In this document: positions 1 to 7,040 of the stretch, piece after piece
Layout: every line of letters begins with the position of its first letter
Numbering within the stretch: the stretch's first letter is position 1
Source of the DNA: Phocaeicola coprophilus
GTDB taxonomy: Bacteria; Bacteroidota; Bacteroidia; Bacteroidales; Bacteroidaceae
Length of the DNA: 64,000 nucleotides
NCBI GenBank assembly: GCA_016900015.1
Contig: JACJJM010000009.1
Coordinates: 57,526-121,525, forward strand
Direction: 5' to 3'
Made by a program: the position numbers and the translations under genes
Notes under the pieces: model-generated
What the model was told of the DNA's origin: nothing
The model's database searches: none
Seen by the model: only the letters and a program-made list of their open reading frames with translations

Positions 1-361
1 CGGGGGTGATGAAGGTGGAGGCCACGCCTGTCGGCAGGTCGCATTCCTGTAGGCGGACGTCGGCTCCCGCTTCGATGAAGCTTTGCTTGAACAGTGTGCC
101 GAAGCGGTCGCGGCCGATCATGCCCACGACTCCGGGCTTCATGTCGAGTTGTGCCAGTGCCATCATCGTGTTGCATGCGGCGCCTCCTGTCGTGATGCGG
201 CGTGGTGTGTTTGCAAATTTTTCGTTGATTGATGCGAGCATGTCAGGTCCAATCAGTTGCATGCCTCCTTTGTAGAGCCCTATTTCTTTTAATATGCTCT
301 CGTTGTCGACCAGGGCCAGAGCATCGACTAAAGCATTTCCTATTCCTATAATTTTATCCAT
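1..361 (-). CDS. PfkB-family carbohydrate/nucleoside kinase, 5' part only
   Basis: The reverse strand reads in frame from an ATG at 361 to the window edge, giving about 120 N-terminal residues of a ribokinase/adenosine-kinase-type (PfkB) enzyme; the catalytic C-terminal half lies outside. The N-terminus MDKIIGIGNALVDAL is the first beta strand of this fold. The segment RRITTGGAACNTMMALAQL is the conserved substrate-binding GG-xx-N region, and GMIGRDRFGTLF is the G-x-GxDxFG segment. These kinases phosphorylate a sugar or nucleoside with ATP in the cytoplasm. Adenosine kinase would fit, because ahcY in this window makes adenosine, but the substrate cannot be decided from this part. A TATCTTTG box at 379-386 on the same strand supports the start. 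Confidence 0.85.
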   Translation of the reverse strand, partial: MDKIIGIGNALVDALALVDNESILKEIGLYKGGMQLIGPDMLASINEKFANTPRRITTGGAACNTMMALAQLDMKPGVVGMIGRDRFGTLFKQSFIEAGADVRLQECDLPTGVASTFITP

Positions 362-378
362 AAATGAAATTTTTCTTG

Positions 379-386
379 CAAAGATA
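379..386 (-). promoter_or_regulatory. -7 promoter box for the PfkB kinase
   Basis: The minus strand reads TATCTTTG here, a perfect TAnnTTTG box, ending 18 bp before the kinase ATG at 361. The mRNA leader would be very short. Confidence 0.6.
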
Positions 387-409
387 TTGCATATTTCAAT
401 ATAAGCCAT

Positions 410-417
410 TACCTTTG
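410..417 (+). promoter_or_regulatory. -7 promoter box for the tRNA-Asn pair
   Basis: TACCTTTG lies 21 bp before the first tRNA-Asn. A TTG at 387-389, 20 bp upstream, could serve as the -33 element. It is divergent from the kinase promoter, with about 23 bp between the two -7 boxes. Confidence 0.6.
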
Positions 418-438
418 CAACGCATTTCCAAAAAACCT

Positions 439-512
439 GCTTCAGTAGCTCAGTTGGTTAGAGCACCTGACTGTTAATCAGGGGGTCGTTGGTTCAAGCC
501 CATCCTGAAGCG
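439..512 (+). tRNA. tRNA-Asn (GTT), copy 1
   Basis: This 74-nt cloverleaf has acceptor arms GCTTCAG/CTGAAGC with discriminator G. The D arm is GCTC/GAGC, the anticodon stem CCTGA/TCAGG and the loop CTGTTAA, so the anticodon is GTT (Asn). The T stem GTTGG/CCATC contains one T-T mismatch. CCA is not encoded. It is co-transcribed with a near-identical copy 7 nt downstream. Confidence 0.95.
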
Positions 513-519
513 CAAGATT

Positions 520-593
520 GCTTCAATAGCTCAGTTGGTTAGAGCACCTGACTGTTAATCAGGGGGTCGTTGGTTCAAGCCCATCTTGAAGCG
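520..593 (+). tRNA. tRNA-Asn (GTT), copy 2
   Basis: This second 74-nt tRNA-Asn differs from copy 1 at only two positions, the last acceptor base pair (A-T instead of G-C). Both partners changed, so pairing is kept: GCTTCAA/TTGAAGC. The anticodon loop and T stem, including the T-T mismatch, are identical. A strong terminator follows at once. Confidence 0.95.
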
Positions 594-599
594 CCTGAA

Positions 600-623
600 G
601 GCCTGCAACAGCAGGCCTTTTTT
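600..623 (+). terminator. Terminator after the tRNA-Asn pair
   Basis: A perfect 7-bp stem GGCCTGC/GCAGGCC with loop AACA is followed by six T residues. Confidence 0.9.
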
Positions 624-646
624 ATGTCCGTCCTTTTGGCAGGAAC

Positions 647-684
647 AAAAAAAGGACGCGCCTTTGTAGAGTTGCGCGTCCTTT
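647..684 (-). terminator. Terminator downstream of rubredoxin
   Basis: Arms AAAGGACGCGC (651-661) and GCGCGTCCTTT (674-684) form a perfect 11-bp stem. The A tract at 647-653 becomes the U tract on the minus strand, so it terminates the rubredoxin transcript. Confidence 0.8.
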
Positions 685-697
685 CCAAGTCATATAT

Positions 698-862
698 TTA
701 TTCTTCTACTTCCTTGAAGTCTTCTTTTCCGACTCCGCAAACCGGGCAAACCCAGTCGTCAGGTAAGTCCTCGAATGCTGTGCCTGGAGCTATACCGCCT
801 TCAGGGTCGCCAATTTCAGGGTCATAGACCCAATCGCATACTGTGCAGATGTACTTTTTCAT
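698..862 (-). CDS. Rubredoxin
   Basis: This 54-residue protein begins [15 protein letters not shown] and contains [15 protein letters not shown]. The two CxxC pairs (Cys6/Cys9 and Cys39/Cys42) are the four ligands of the single Fe(SCys)4 centre, and the DWVCPVCG segment is diagnostic. Length matches the family (about 52-55 aa). It is a small cytoplasmic one-electron carrier; in anaerobic Bacteroidetes it commonly supplies electrons to peroxide- or superoxide-reducing enzymes, but no such partner is adjacent. It is monocistronic, with a terminator directly behind it. Confidence 0.95.
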   Translation of the reverse strand: MKKYICTVCDWVYDPEIGDPEGGIAPGTAFEDLPDDWVCPVCGVGKEDFKEVEE

Positions 863-938
863 AAGTTAACGTCTTAAGTGTTTGTAATCGTTTTGATAAT
901 TGTGTAATACAAAGGAAGCAAATAGTTTCGATAGGTGC

Positions 939-1646
939 TTATCTTGTTAACAAGATTTTGGAAAGTTCGTCCATTCCTTCGGATGCTCCTTTGCTGATGG
1001 TATGCACTGGCGACGCGCTACGGACTGGAACGGCTTTAGGGTCAATGACATACACGGGCGTGCCCGGGCGAATGTAACTGATGAGTCCGGCTGCGGGATA
1101 GACTTGCATGGATGTGCCGATGATGATGAATATGTCGGCTGTGGCTGCTTCACGCACGGCATCTTCAAATTTAGGGACTGCCTCGCCGAACCAGACGATG
1201 TAGGGACGTAGTTGTGAACCATCGGCGGCTTTGTCGCCTAAATGAATGTCCGGATGCTCGGGCGTGAGCTCGCAGATGCAGGCCGGGTCGTTCGGGTCGC
1301 GGCTGGATGTGGCCTTCATCAGTTCGCCGTGCAGGTGGATGACGTGTGAACTTCCGGCACGTTCGTGCAGGTTGTCCACGTTTTGTGTCACGACGGTGAC
1401 TTCAAAATCTTCCTCCAGTTTGGCCACCATGAGATGGCCGTGGTTGGGCGTGGTATGAAGCAGTTCCTTGCGCCGCGCGTTGTAGAAGTCGAGCACGAGC
1501 CGCGGGTTTTCCTCATACCCTTCGATGCTTGCCACCTGCTGGACCGGATAGTTTTCCCATAACCCGCCGGCGTCGCGGAAGGTCTTGATACCGCTTTCCG
1601 CGCTCATGCCGGCTCCTGTGAGTATAACGATTTTCTGCTTTTTCAT
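939..1646 (-). CDS. Sir2-family NAD-dependent protein deacylase
   Basis: This 235-aa sirtuin would remove acyl groups from lysines using NAD+. Visible motifs are the NAD-binding GAGMSAESGI (11-20), TQNVDNLHERAG (87-98) and HLHGEL with the catalytic His106. RPYIVWFGE is the substrate-channel segment and IIIGTSMQVYPAAGLI the C-terminal NAD-binding region. Length suits bacterial CobB/class III sirtuins. The usual four-Cys zinc ribbon is reduced: only Cys123 and Cys125 remain where a Cys-x2-Cys pair is expected and the second pair is absent, so the module probably holds no zinc. It stands alone, with a conventional ATG start. Confidence 0.9.
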   Translation of the reverse strand: MKKQKIVILTGAGMSAESGIKTFRDAGGLWENYPVQQVASIEGYEENPRLVLDFYNARRKELLHTTPNHGHLMVAKLEEDFEVTVVTQNVDNLHERAGSSHVIHLHGELMKATSSRDPNDPACICELTPEHPDIHLGDKAADGSQLRPYIVWFGEAVPKFEDAVREAATADIFIIIGTSMQVYPAAGLISYIRPGTPVYVIDPKAVPVRSASPVHTISKGASEGMDELSKILLTR

Positions 1647-1732
1647 TGTCGTTCCTCCTCTTATTTTAAGACTTTAAGGCAAATTTATGAAAAAAACGAC
1701 AGTGTGTGCCACATTCCCTGCAAATATTCAGC

Positions 1733-1740
1733 TACCTTTG
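1733..1740 (+). promoter_or_regulatory. -7 promoter box for the FKBP gene pair
   Basis: TACCTTTG lies 52 bp upstream of the first FKBP start and matches TAnnTTTG. Confidence 0.55.
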
Positions 1741-1792
1741 CAGCGTTTCGAATAGAATATAGAATCACCAATATTAATTAAGTATCTTAAAG

Positions 1793-2377
1793 ATGGATAA
1801 ATTCAGCTACTCCATAGGTTTGGGCATCGGACAGAACCTCCGCGGCATGGGGACCAATGACTTGAACGTGGAAGACTTTGCACAAGCCGTCAAGGATGTG
1901 CTTACAGGAGCGACTCCGGCTATCTCGCACACGGAGGCCCGCCAGATTGTCAATGAATATTTTGAGAAGCTTGAGGCCCGCATCAATGCGGAGAACATCG
2001 AGAAGGGCAAGACGTTTCTTGAGGAAAACAAGAAGAATCCCAATGTGAAGGTATTGCCGAGCGGACTGCAATATGAAGTCATCCGCGAGGGCAATGGTAA
2101 ACACCCGAAGGCTACGGACCAGGTGCGCTGCCATTACGAAGGCACGTTGATTGACGGGACGTTGTTTGACAGTTCTGTCCGTCGCGGACAGCCGGCCGTG
2201 TTTGGCGTCAACCAAGTCATCAAGGGATGGGTGGAAGCCCTCCAACTGATGAGCGAAGGGGCCAAGTGGAAGCTCTACATCCCTTCCGAGTTGGCATACG
2301 GAGCTGCCGGGGCAGGCGAGATGATTCCGCCTCACAGCACGCTGATATTCGAGGTGGAGCTGCTGGAAGTGCTTTAA
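1793..2377 (+). CDS. FKBP-type peptidyl-prolyl isomerase (cytoplasmic form)
   Basis: This 194-aa prolyl cis-trans isomerase has a helical N-terminal dimerisation region (about 1-85, starting MDKFSYSIGLGIGQNL) and a C-terminal FKBP domain (about 100-194). The FKBP core is recognisable by VRCHYEGTLIDGTLFDSS, the loop GQPAVFGVNQVIKGWVEALQ and the end HSTLIFEVELLEV. There is no signal peptide, so it should act in the cytoplasm, as a FklB-like foldase. It is followed after 40 bp by a secreted paralogue, and both probably share the promoter at 1733-1740. Confidence 0.92.
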   Translation: MDKFSYSIGLGIGQNLRGMGTNDLNVEDFAQAVKDVLTGATPAISHTEARQIVNEYFEKLEARINAENIEKGKTFLEENKKNPNVKVLPSGLQYEVIREGNGKHPKATDQVRCHYEGTLIDGTLFDSSVRRGQPAVFGVNQVIKGWVEALQLMSEGAKWKLYIPSELAYGAAGAGEMIPPHSTLIFEVELLEVL

Positions 2378-2417
2378 AAGAGACATTCGATAATCATAAC
2401 ATAAAATCGTTAAGCAA

Positions 2418-3296
2418 ATGAAAAAACTATCTATTGCGTTGGTTGCCGCTGCTGCTTTCTTTGCTTCTTGTGGAAGCAATGCGCCGCAAGCAACCTTCAA
2501 ATCAAGCGTGGACACGCTCTCGTATGCTGTGGGACTGGCCAACACCAGAGGCTTGCGTCCTTATCTGGAACAACAAGTGGGCATTGATTCGGCTCAGATG
2601 AAGGATTTCATCAGAGGCTTGAAGGCCGGAGTCAAGGCTGCTGACGACGAACAGCAGAAGGCTTATTTCACCGGCGTGCAAATCGGCCAGCAGCTGAAAG
2701 GCATGATGGACCGCTTCAACTTCGACCTGAGCGGAAATGACTCCGTACAAGTGGTAAACAACGACAACTTCCTTTCTGCATTCATCACTGAAGCCATGGG
2801 TGGCAAGACGCTCATGAGCCTGGACAGCGCGATGGTCTATCTGCAAGGCAACATGGACCGCATCAAGGCTGAATACCTGGCAGAGACTTATGCCGACTAC
2901 AAGGCTGAAAACGAGAAGTTCCTCGAAGAGAATAAGGCAAAAGAAGGCGTGAAGACCACGGAAAGCGGCTTGCAGTACAAAGTGCTCGTGGAAGGTACGG
3001 GCGAAGTGCCTTCGGCTGACGCCAGAGTGAAGGTGCACTACAAGGGCACGCTCATCGACGGCACAGAGTTCGACAGCTCGTACAAGCGCAAGAATCCTGT
3101 CACATTCGGCGTAGGTCAAGTCATCAAGGGCTGGAGCGAGGCTTTGCAGATGATGCCTGTCGGTTCGAAGTGGCAACTTTTCATCCCGCAAGAACTGGCT
3201 TACGGTGCACGCGAGACCGGCAAAATCAAACCGTTCTCGACACTCGTATTCGAGGTTGAACTCATCGACATCGAGAAAGACACGAAGAAGAAATAA
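2418..3296 (+). CDS. FKBP-type peptidyl-prolyl isomerase, lipoprotein form
   Basis: This 292-aa paralogue of the preceding FKBP has a lipoprotein signal peptide ending in FFASC (Cys18), so it is exported and lipid-anchored. Residues about 30-170 form the helical FKBP_N dimerisation domain and about 185-292 the FKBP domain (VKVHYKGTLIDGTEFDSS, VTFGVGQVIKGWSEALQ). It probably helps fold proteins in the periplasm, like FkpA/Mip. The two genes look like an old tandem duplication in which one copy acquired export. A terminator follows at 3325. Confidence 0.92.
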   Translation: MKKLSIALVAAAAFFASCGSNAPQATFKSSVDTLSYAVGLANTRGLRPYLEQQVGIDSAQMKDFIRGLKAGVKAADDEQQKAYFTGVQIGQQLKGMMDRFNFDLSGNDSVQVVNNDNFLSAFITEAMGGKTLMSLDSAMVYLQGNMDRIKAEYLAETYADYKAENEKFLEENKAKEGVKTTESGLQYKVLVEGTGEVPSADARVKVHYKGTLIDGTEFDSSYKRKNPVTFGVGQVIKGWSEALQMMPVGSKWQLFIPQELAYGARETGKIKPFSTLVFEVELIDIEKDTKKK

Positions 3297-3324
3297 AGCC
3301 CCCGACTGTCTGACAGCCGGATGC

Positions 3325-3376
3325 AAGAGGAGAATCGCCTTACAGACAAGTGGAGGCGGTTCTCCTCTTCTTTTTT
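3325..3376 (+). terminator. Terminator after the FKBP genes
   Basis: 16-bp arms (3325-3340 and 3354-3369), paired throughout except for one A/C mismatch, are followed by a T-rich tract (TTCTTTTTT). Confidence 0.85.
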
Positions 3377-3422
3377 ACCGTCCCGCCTGCCTGAAATCCG
3401 CCTGGGGCTGTCTCTCTTTTGA

Positions 3423-3614
3423 GAAGCTGTTTTGAATTTATCGTGTGGTGATTTGGGATGAGTTTTTGAGGCATTTCTACTTCTGTGATGAGGAAGATAG
3501 CGGGCTATCTGACGAAGAACAGAAGCGGAAAGGGCCAAAAAATCGCCCAAAGCGCACACGAAAACGGGTACATCAAGTAGGGAAAAACTTTTTGTAGAAA
3601 TTCAAAACAGCTTC
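3423..3614. mobile_element. MITE-like element with 17-bp terminal inverted repeats
   Basis: Perfect 17-bp arms GAAGCTGTTTTGAATTT (3423-3439) and their reverse complement (3598-3614) flank 158 bp. No transposase fits inside. The interior holds a 30-codon ORF on the plus strand (ATG at about 3489, ending AHENGYIK then TAG) and an overlapping open frame. These could be remnants of a transposon gene, or chance. No clear target-site duplication is visible. It occupies most of the gap between the FKBP terminator and the next gene. Confidence 0.45.
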
Positions 3615-3628
3615 TTGAAATAATGCAC

Positions 3629-3636
3629 TACATTTG
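3629..3636 (+). promoter_or_regulatory. -7 promoter box for the thioredoxin-like lipoprotein
   Basis: TACATTTG lies 43 bp before the ATG at 3680 and just outside the right arm of the MITE-like element. Confidence 0.5.
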
Positions 3637-3679
3637 CAGGCAGACCGATAGTATTCAAAACGATAAGTAAAAAAAGACC

Positions 3680-4192
3680 ATGACACGACTTGCCTTTTCC
3701 ATCCTCCTATGTCTGCTGTGCCTGTCATGCATCACCGACGATGCCCCCACGGGGAATGTCTATGTGCAGGTGGGCGACAGGCTTCCTGCCTTCACCGTGG
3801 AGTTGACCGACGGCTCCACGTTCGACTCTTCTGCTTCAGGCGGGTCTGTCACGTTCATCATGTTTTTTGACACCACCTGTCCTGATTGCCGTGCCACACT
3901 GCCCCGTGTGCAGCAGGTCTACGAAGCCTACCGCGACCGCGGCGTGCGCTTCGCTCTCATCAGCCGTGCCGAGGGGGCGGCCGACGTGGCGGCCTATTGG
4001 GCACAGGAGGGCCTGACCTTGCCTTACTATGCCGACGGCACCCGTACACTCTATGACCTCTTCGCCGATGCGACCATTCCCCGCATTTACATTGCCGACT
4101 CCCAAGGTGCCGTCTGCTACATGCACACGGACAATCCCCTCCCGACTGCAGACATCCTCAGTGATGAACTGTCGGCACTGCTGGAGCAGTGA
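3680..4192 (+). CDS. Thioredoxin-fold (TlpA/ResA-like) lipoprotein
   Basis: This 170-aa protein has a lipoprotein signal ending LCLSC (Cys17), then an AhpC-TSA/redoxin domain from about residue 28. The redox motif is CPDC (67-70) in FFDTTCPDCRATLP, and ATIPRIYI supplies the cis-proline loop. It is expected to act in the periplasm as a thiol-disulfide reductase or as a redox component in extracytoplasmic protein maturation. CPDC instead of WCGPC is a variant seen in this superfamily. It is monocistronic; a hairpin at 4210-4232 follows. The partner protein is not evident. Confidence 0.85.
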   Translation: MTRLAFSILLCLLCLSCITDDAPTGNVYVQVGDRLPAFTVELTDGSTFDSSASGGSVTFIMFFDTTCPDCRATLPRVQQVYEAYRDRGVRFALISRAEGAADVAAYWAQEGLTLPYYADGTRTLYDLFADATIPRIYIADSQGAVCYMHTDNPLPTADILSDELSALLEQ

Positions 4193-4209
4193 TAAGTAAG
4201 TCTTCCGTC

Positions 4210-4232
4210 CGTCCGGATGTGTCATCCGGACG
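4210..4232. repeat. 10-bp hairpin followed by GTCCCTAC
   Basis: CGTCCGGATG and its exact complement pair with a 3-nt loop. The sequence that follows, GTCCCTAC, is also the 3' end of the nearby REP-like units. It may be a degenerate member of that family or act as a terminator for the upstream gene; there is no T tract. Confidence 0.4.
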
Positions 4233-4317
4233 TCCCTACTAATTGGGTTTAGGACGTTTTCGGACATTCCGGATTGAAAATCCTCACACCCGACGGGGCT
4301 GTGTCAAAATAGACTTT

Positions 4318-4404
4318 GTAGGGACGCACGGTCTGTGCGTCCGCTTAGGCGAGCATTGAAACACAAGGCTTTGACATTCGGACGCACGAACCGTGCGTCC
4401 CTAC
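4318..4404. repeat. BIME-like inverted pair of GTAG-headed REP units (copy 1)
   Basis: Unit A (4318-4343) has GTAG followed by the stem GGACGCAC/GTGCGTCC with a 5-nt loop. Unit B (4379-4404) is the inverted form, ending GTGCGTCCCTAC, so GTAG sits at both outer ends. About 35 bp separate the units. The organisation matches REP/BIME elements mobilised by RAYT (TnpA-REP) transposases. No such transposase is in this window. Confidence 0.7.
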
Positions 4405-4523
4405 GATAGTTGCACATTTCCCATTTCGACACAATCTCGAAGAGGTCGAATCCCATGCCGCTTCGTAATCCATGCTTGTCCCTTTTTCAAGCAGGAAAAT
4501 CAGGAGGCAAATCCCTTCCACCC

Positions 4524-4609
4524 TTACCTTCCTTTCCGTCCTTGCGCGGCCTCCTTTCCGTCCACGGACGGAGTAGAGGGTAGCCGAGAGCGGAAAGGAG
4601 GGTAGGTAA
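4524..4609. repeat. CTTTCCG-family palindromic repeat (copy a)
   Basis: Several CTTTCCG/CGGAAAG words are arranged as imperfect inverted repeats: TTACCTTCCTTTCCG at the left, and CGGAAAGGAGGGTAGGTAA at 4591-4609. Related sequence occurs near 21.5, 30.3, 52.1 and 61.6 kb. Together with the BIME this fills the 519-bp gap before argS. Confidence 0.5.
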
Positions 4610-4667
4610 ATGCTTGATTTTGCTGCATGAGACGGGGAGAAGGGCATTCCGATTCGTTTTTTCTGCG

Positions 4668-4675
4668 TATCTTTG
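4668..4675 (+). promoter_or_regulatory. -7 promoter box for argS
   Basis: TATCTTTG lies 36 bp upstream of the argS ATG. Confidence 0.6.
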
Positions 4676-4711
4676 CGACCAAATACATAGAAACTAAGAA
4701 ATCAACCCGTT

Positions 4712-6505
4712 ATGAAGATCGAAAACAAAATAGAAGCTTCGGTCATCGAGGCTGTCAAGGCGCTCTACGGACAGGATGTCCCCGCCGCACAAGTGCAACT
4801 GCAAAAGACGAAGAAAGAGTTTGAAGGCCACCTCACGCTCGTGGTGTTTCCCCTGTTGAAAATCTCGCGCAAGTCGCCCGAACAGACCGCGCAGGAGATA
4901 GGCGCTTACCTGAAAGAACACGAGACGGCCATTGCTTCCTACAATGTCATCAAGGGATTTCTCAACCTCACCATCGCTTCCGCCTGCTGGGTGGAACTGC
5001 TTGACTCCATCCACGCTGACGAACGCTACGGGCTGACGGAGGCCGCGCCCGACGCGCCGCTGGTGATGATCGAGTATTCCTCGCCCAACACCAACAAGCC
5101 CCTCCACTTGGGACACGTGCGCAACAACCTGCTGGGCAATGCCCTGGCCAATATCATCGCGGCCAACGGCAACCGCGTCGTGAAGACCAACATCGTCAAC
5201 GACCGCGGCATCCACATCTGCAAGTCGATGCTCGCCTGGAAGAAATACGGAGGCGGCGAGACGCCCGAATCGTCCGGCAAGAAGGGCGACCACCTCGTCG
5301 GCGACTACTATGTGGCTTTCGACAAACACTATAAGGCTGAAGTGTCCGAACTCATGGCACAGGGCATGACGAAGGAAGAAGCCGAGGCTGCATCGCCCCT
5401 CATGAAGGAGGCCCGCGAGATGCTTGTCAAGTGGGAGGCCGGCGACCCCGAAGTGCGTGCCCTCTGGACGATGATGAACGGATGGGTGTATGCCGGATTT
5501 GACGAGACGTACAAGAAGCTGGGAGTGTCGTTTGACAAGATATACTATGAGTCGCAGACCTACCTCGAAGGCAAGGCCAAGGTGCTCGAAGGGCTGAAGA
5601 AAGGACTTTTCTACCAGAAGGAGGACGGCTCTGTCTGGGCAGACCTCACGCCCGAAGGGCTTGACCAGAAGCTCCTGCTCCGCGCTGACGGCACGTCGGT
5701 CTACATGACGCAGGACATCGGCACGGCCGAACAGCGCTTCTCCGACTATCCCATCGACAAGATGGTCTACGTCGTCGGCAACGAGCAGAACTACCACTTC
5801 CAGGTGCTCTCCATCCTGCTCGACAAGCTCGGTTTCGAATGGGGCAAGAGCCTCGTGCATTTCTCCTACGGCATGGTGGAACTGCCCGAAGGCAAGATGA
5901 AGAGCCGCGAGGGCACGGTGGTCGACGCGGACGACCTCATCGAGGAAATGGTGCAGACGGCCCGCGAGACCAGCGGCGAGCTGGGCAAGCTCGACGGCAT
6001 CTCGAAGGAGGAGGCCGACGACATCGCTCGCATCGTGGGTCTGGGTGCACTGAAATATTTCATCCTCAAGGTCGATGCCCGCAAGAACATGACGTTCAAC
6101 CCGAAGGAGTCCATCGACTTCAACGGCAACACCGGGCCGTTCATCCAGTACACCTACGCCCGTATCCGTTCCATCCTGCGCAAGGCTGCCGAGGCCGGCA
6201 TTGCCATCCCCGCACGTCTGCCTGAAAATGTAGAGCTCAGCGAGAAGGAGGAAGGACTCATCCAGATGCTGGCCGACTTTTCCGCCATCGTGCGCCAGGC
6301 CGGTACGGACTACAGTCCTTCGGTCATCGCCAACTATTGCTATGACCTCGTGAAGGAATACAACCAGTTCTACCACGACTTCAGCATCCTGCGCGAGGAA
6401 AACGCCGACTTGAAGCTCTTCCGACTCGCCCTCTCGCAAAACGTGGGCAAGATTGTCCGCTTGGGCATGGGCCTGCTGGGCATCGAAGTGCCGGAGCGGA
6501 TGTGA
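4712..6505 (+). CDS. argS: Arginyl-tRNA synthetase
   Basis: This 597-aa cytoplasmic class I synthetase charges tRNA-Arg with arginine. The N-terminal additional domain (about 1-105) is followed by the Rossmann catalytic domain. Its HIGH motif appears as HLGH (132-135), preceded by YSSPNTNKPLHLGH. The second signature is GKMKSREGT near residue 395. The C-terminal helical anticodon-binding domain ends with the typical LGIEVPERM. Length is normal for bacterial ArgS. It is monocistronic with its own promoter, and a hairpin terminator-like element follows at 6719. Confidence 0.97.
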   Translation: MKIENKIEASVIEAVKALYGQDVPAAQVQLQKTKKEFEGHLTLVVFPLLKISRKSPEQTAQEIGAYLKEHETAIASYNVIKGFLNLTIASACWVELLDSIHADERYGLTEAAPDAPLVMIEYSSPNTNKPLHLGHVRNNLLGNALANIIAANGNRVVKTNIVNDRGIHICKSMLAWKKYGGGETPESSGKKGDHLVGDYYVAFDKHYKAEVSELMAQGMTKEEAEAASPLMKEAREMLVKWEAGDPEVRALWTMMNGWVYAGFDETYKKLGVSFDKIYYESQTYLEGKAKVLEGLKKGLFYQKEDGSVWADLTPEGLDQKLLLRADGTSVYMTQDIGTAEQRFSDYPIDKMVYVVGNEQNYHFQVLSILLDKLGFEWGKSLVHFSYGMVELPEGKMKSREGTVVDADDLIEEMVQTARETSGELGKLDGISKEEADDIARIVGLGALKYFILKVDARKNMTFNPKESIDFNGNTGPFIQYTYARIRSILRKAAEAGIAIPARLPENVELSEKEEGLIQMLADFSAIVRQAGTDYSPSVIANYCYDLVKEYNQFYHDFSILREENADLKLFRLALSQNVGKIVRLGMGLLGIEVPERM

Positions 6506-6555
6506 TTTAAATGAAGAGTGGGGAATGAAGAGTGGATATGGCTTCTTTCATGCAT

Positions 6556-6653
6556 GTAGGGATGCACGGTCGGTGCGCCCGCATCTCCTGCGACCCGGCA
6601 TTTGACTATATGCCATGCTGACGAATTCGGACGCTCTGACCGAGCGTCCCTAC
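6556..6653. repeat. BIME-like inverted pair of GTAG-headed REP units (copy 2)
   Basis: The left unit (from 6556) starts GTAGGGATGCAC and its stem is partly degraded. The right unit (about 6628-6653) is intact, with stem GGACGCTC/GAGCGTCC and CTAC at its end. It uses the GCTC/GAGC stem variant, a compensated change from the GCAC/GTGC stem of copies 1 and 3. Confidence 0.65.
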
Positions 6654-6718
6654 AAGTATATTGGGCAGGATAAATGTATTTGAGTGCATGTAGGGCGATT
6701 GCGGATATCCATAAATAA

Positions 6719-6752
6719 AAAGAGTGAAGTGAGTGTGCTTCACTCTTTGTTT
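6719..6752 (+). terminator. Hairpin terminator between argS and the toxin-antitoxin pair
   Basis: A perfect 11-bp stem AAAGAGTGAAG/CTTCACTCTTT with an 8-nt loop is followed by GTTTC. The A tract before the stem makes it potentially bidirectional. Confidence 0.65.
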
Positions 6753-6767
6753 CTGCAGATAAATGAT

Positions 6768-6775
6768 TATCTTTG
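6768..6775 (+). promoter_or_regulatory. -7 promoter box for the toxin-antitoxin pair
   Basis: TATCTTTG lies 28 bp upstream of the antitoxin ATG. Confidence 0.55.
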
Positions 6776-6803
6776 TGACAGTAAACCGTTAAAGTTATAA
6801 GAA

Positions 6804-7040
6804 ATGAAGGCAACCGTATCTATGGAACTTTTGTGGCAAACGATACAATCGTTGTCGTTGAAAAACAAGGAGTGGTTATCTTCTAAATTGATAGAAGACA
6901 TTCGCGAAGAAAAAAGTGCGGACTATATCAGCAAAGAAGAAGTACTGGAAGGCATTCGTCAAGGTTTGGCTGATGTGAAAGATGCTCGGGAAAGCGGAGC
7001 ACAACTCAAAACACTTCAAGAAGTGATAGATGAATTATAA
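6804..7040 (+). CDS. Putative antitoxin of a RelE-type toxin-antitoxin pair
   Basis: This 78-aa protein is mostly predicted helical. It begins MKATVSMELLWQTIQSL and has the charged central stretch KLIEDIREEKSADYISKEEV, with no obvious DNA-binding ribbon. The call rests mainly on position: it overlaps the next gene by 11 bp, in the antitoxin-first order of type II modules, and is followed by a RelE/ParE-fold protein. Small helical antitoxins of this kind cap the toxin, and the complex often represses its own promoter. A dedicated promoter box lies 28 bp upstream. The specific antitoxin family is not certain. Confidence 0.65.
   Translation: MKATVSMELLWQTIQSLSLKNKEWLSSKLIEDIREEKSADYISKEEVLEGIRQGLADVKDARESGAQLKTLQEVIDEL

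Noticed and set aside
4694..6439. A 581-codon open frame on the minus strand opposite argS
   Set aside because: It lies entirely antisense to a certain argS. Its His/Val/Leu/Asp-rich composition is the usual shadow of GC-biased third positions. Similar long antisense frames opposite other genes (for example 14643-15809 and 40022-41962) were left out for the same reason.
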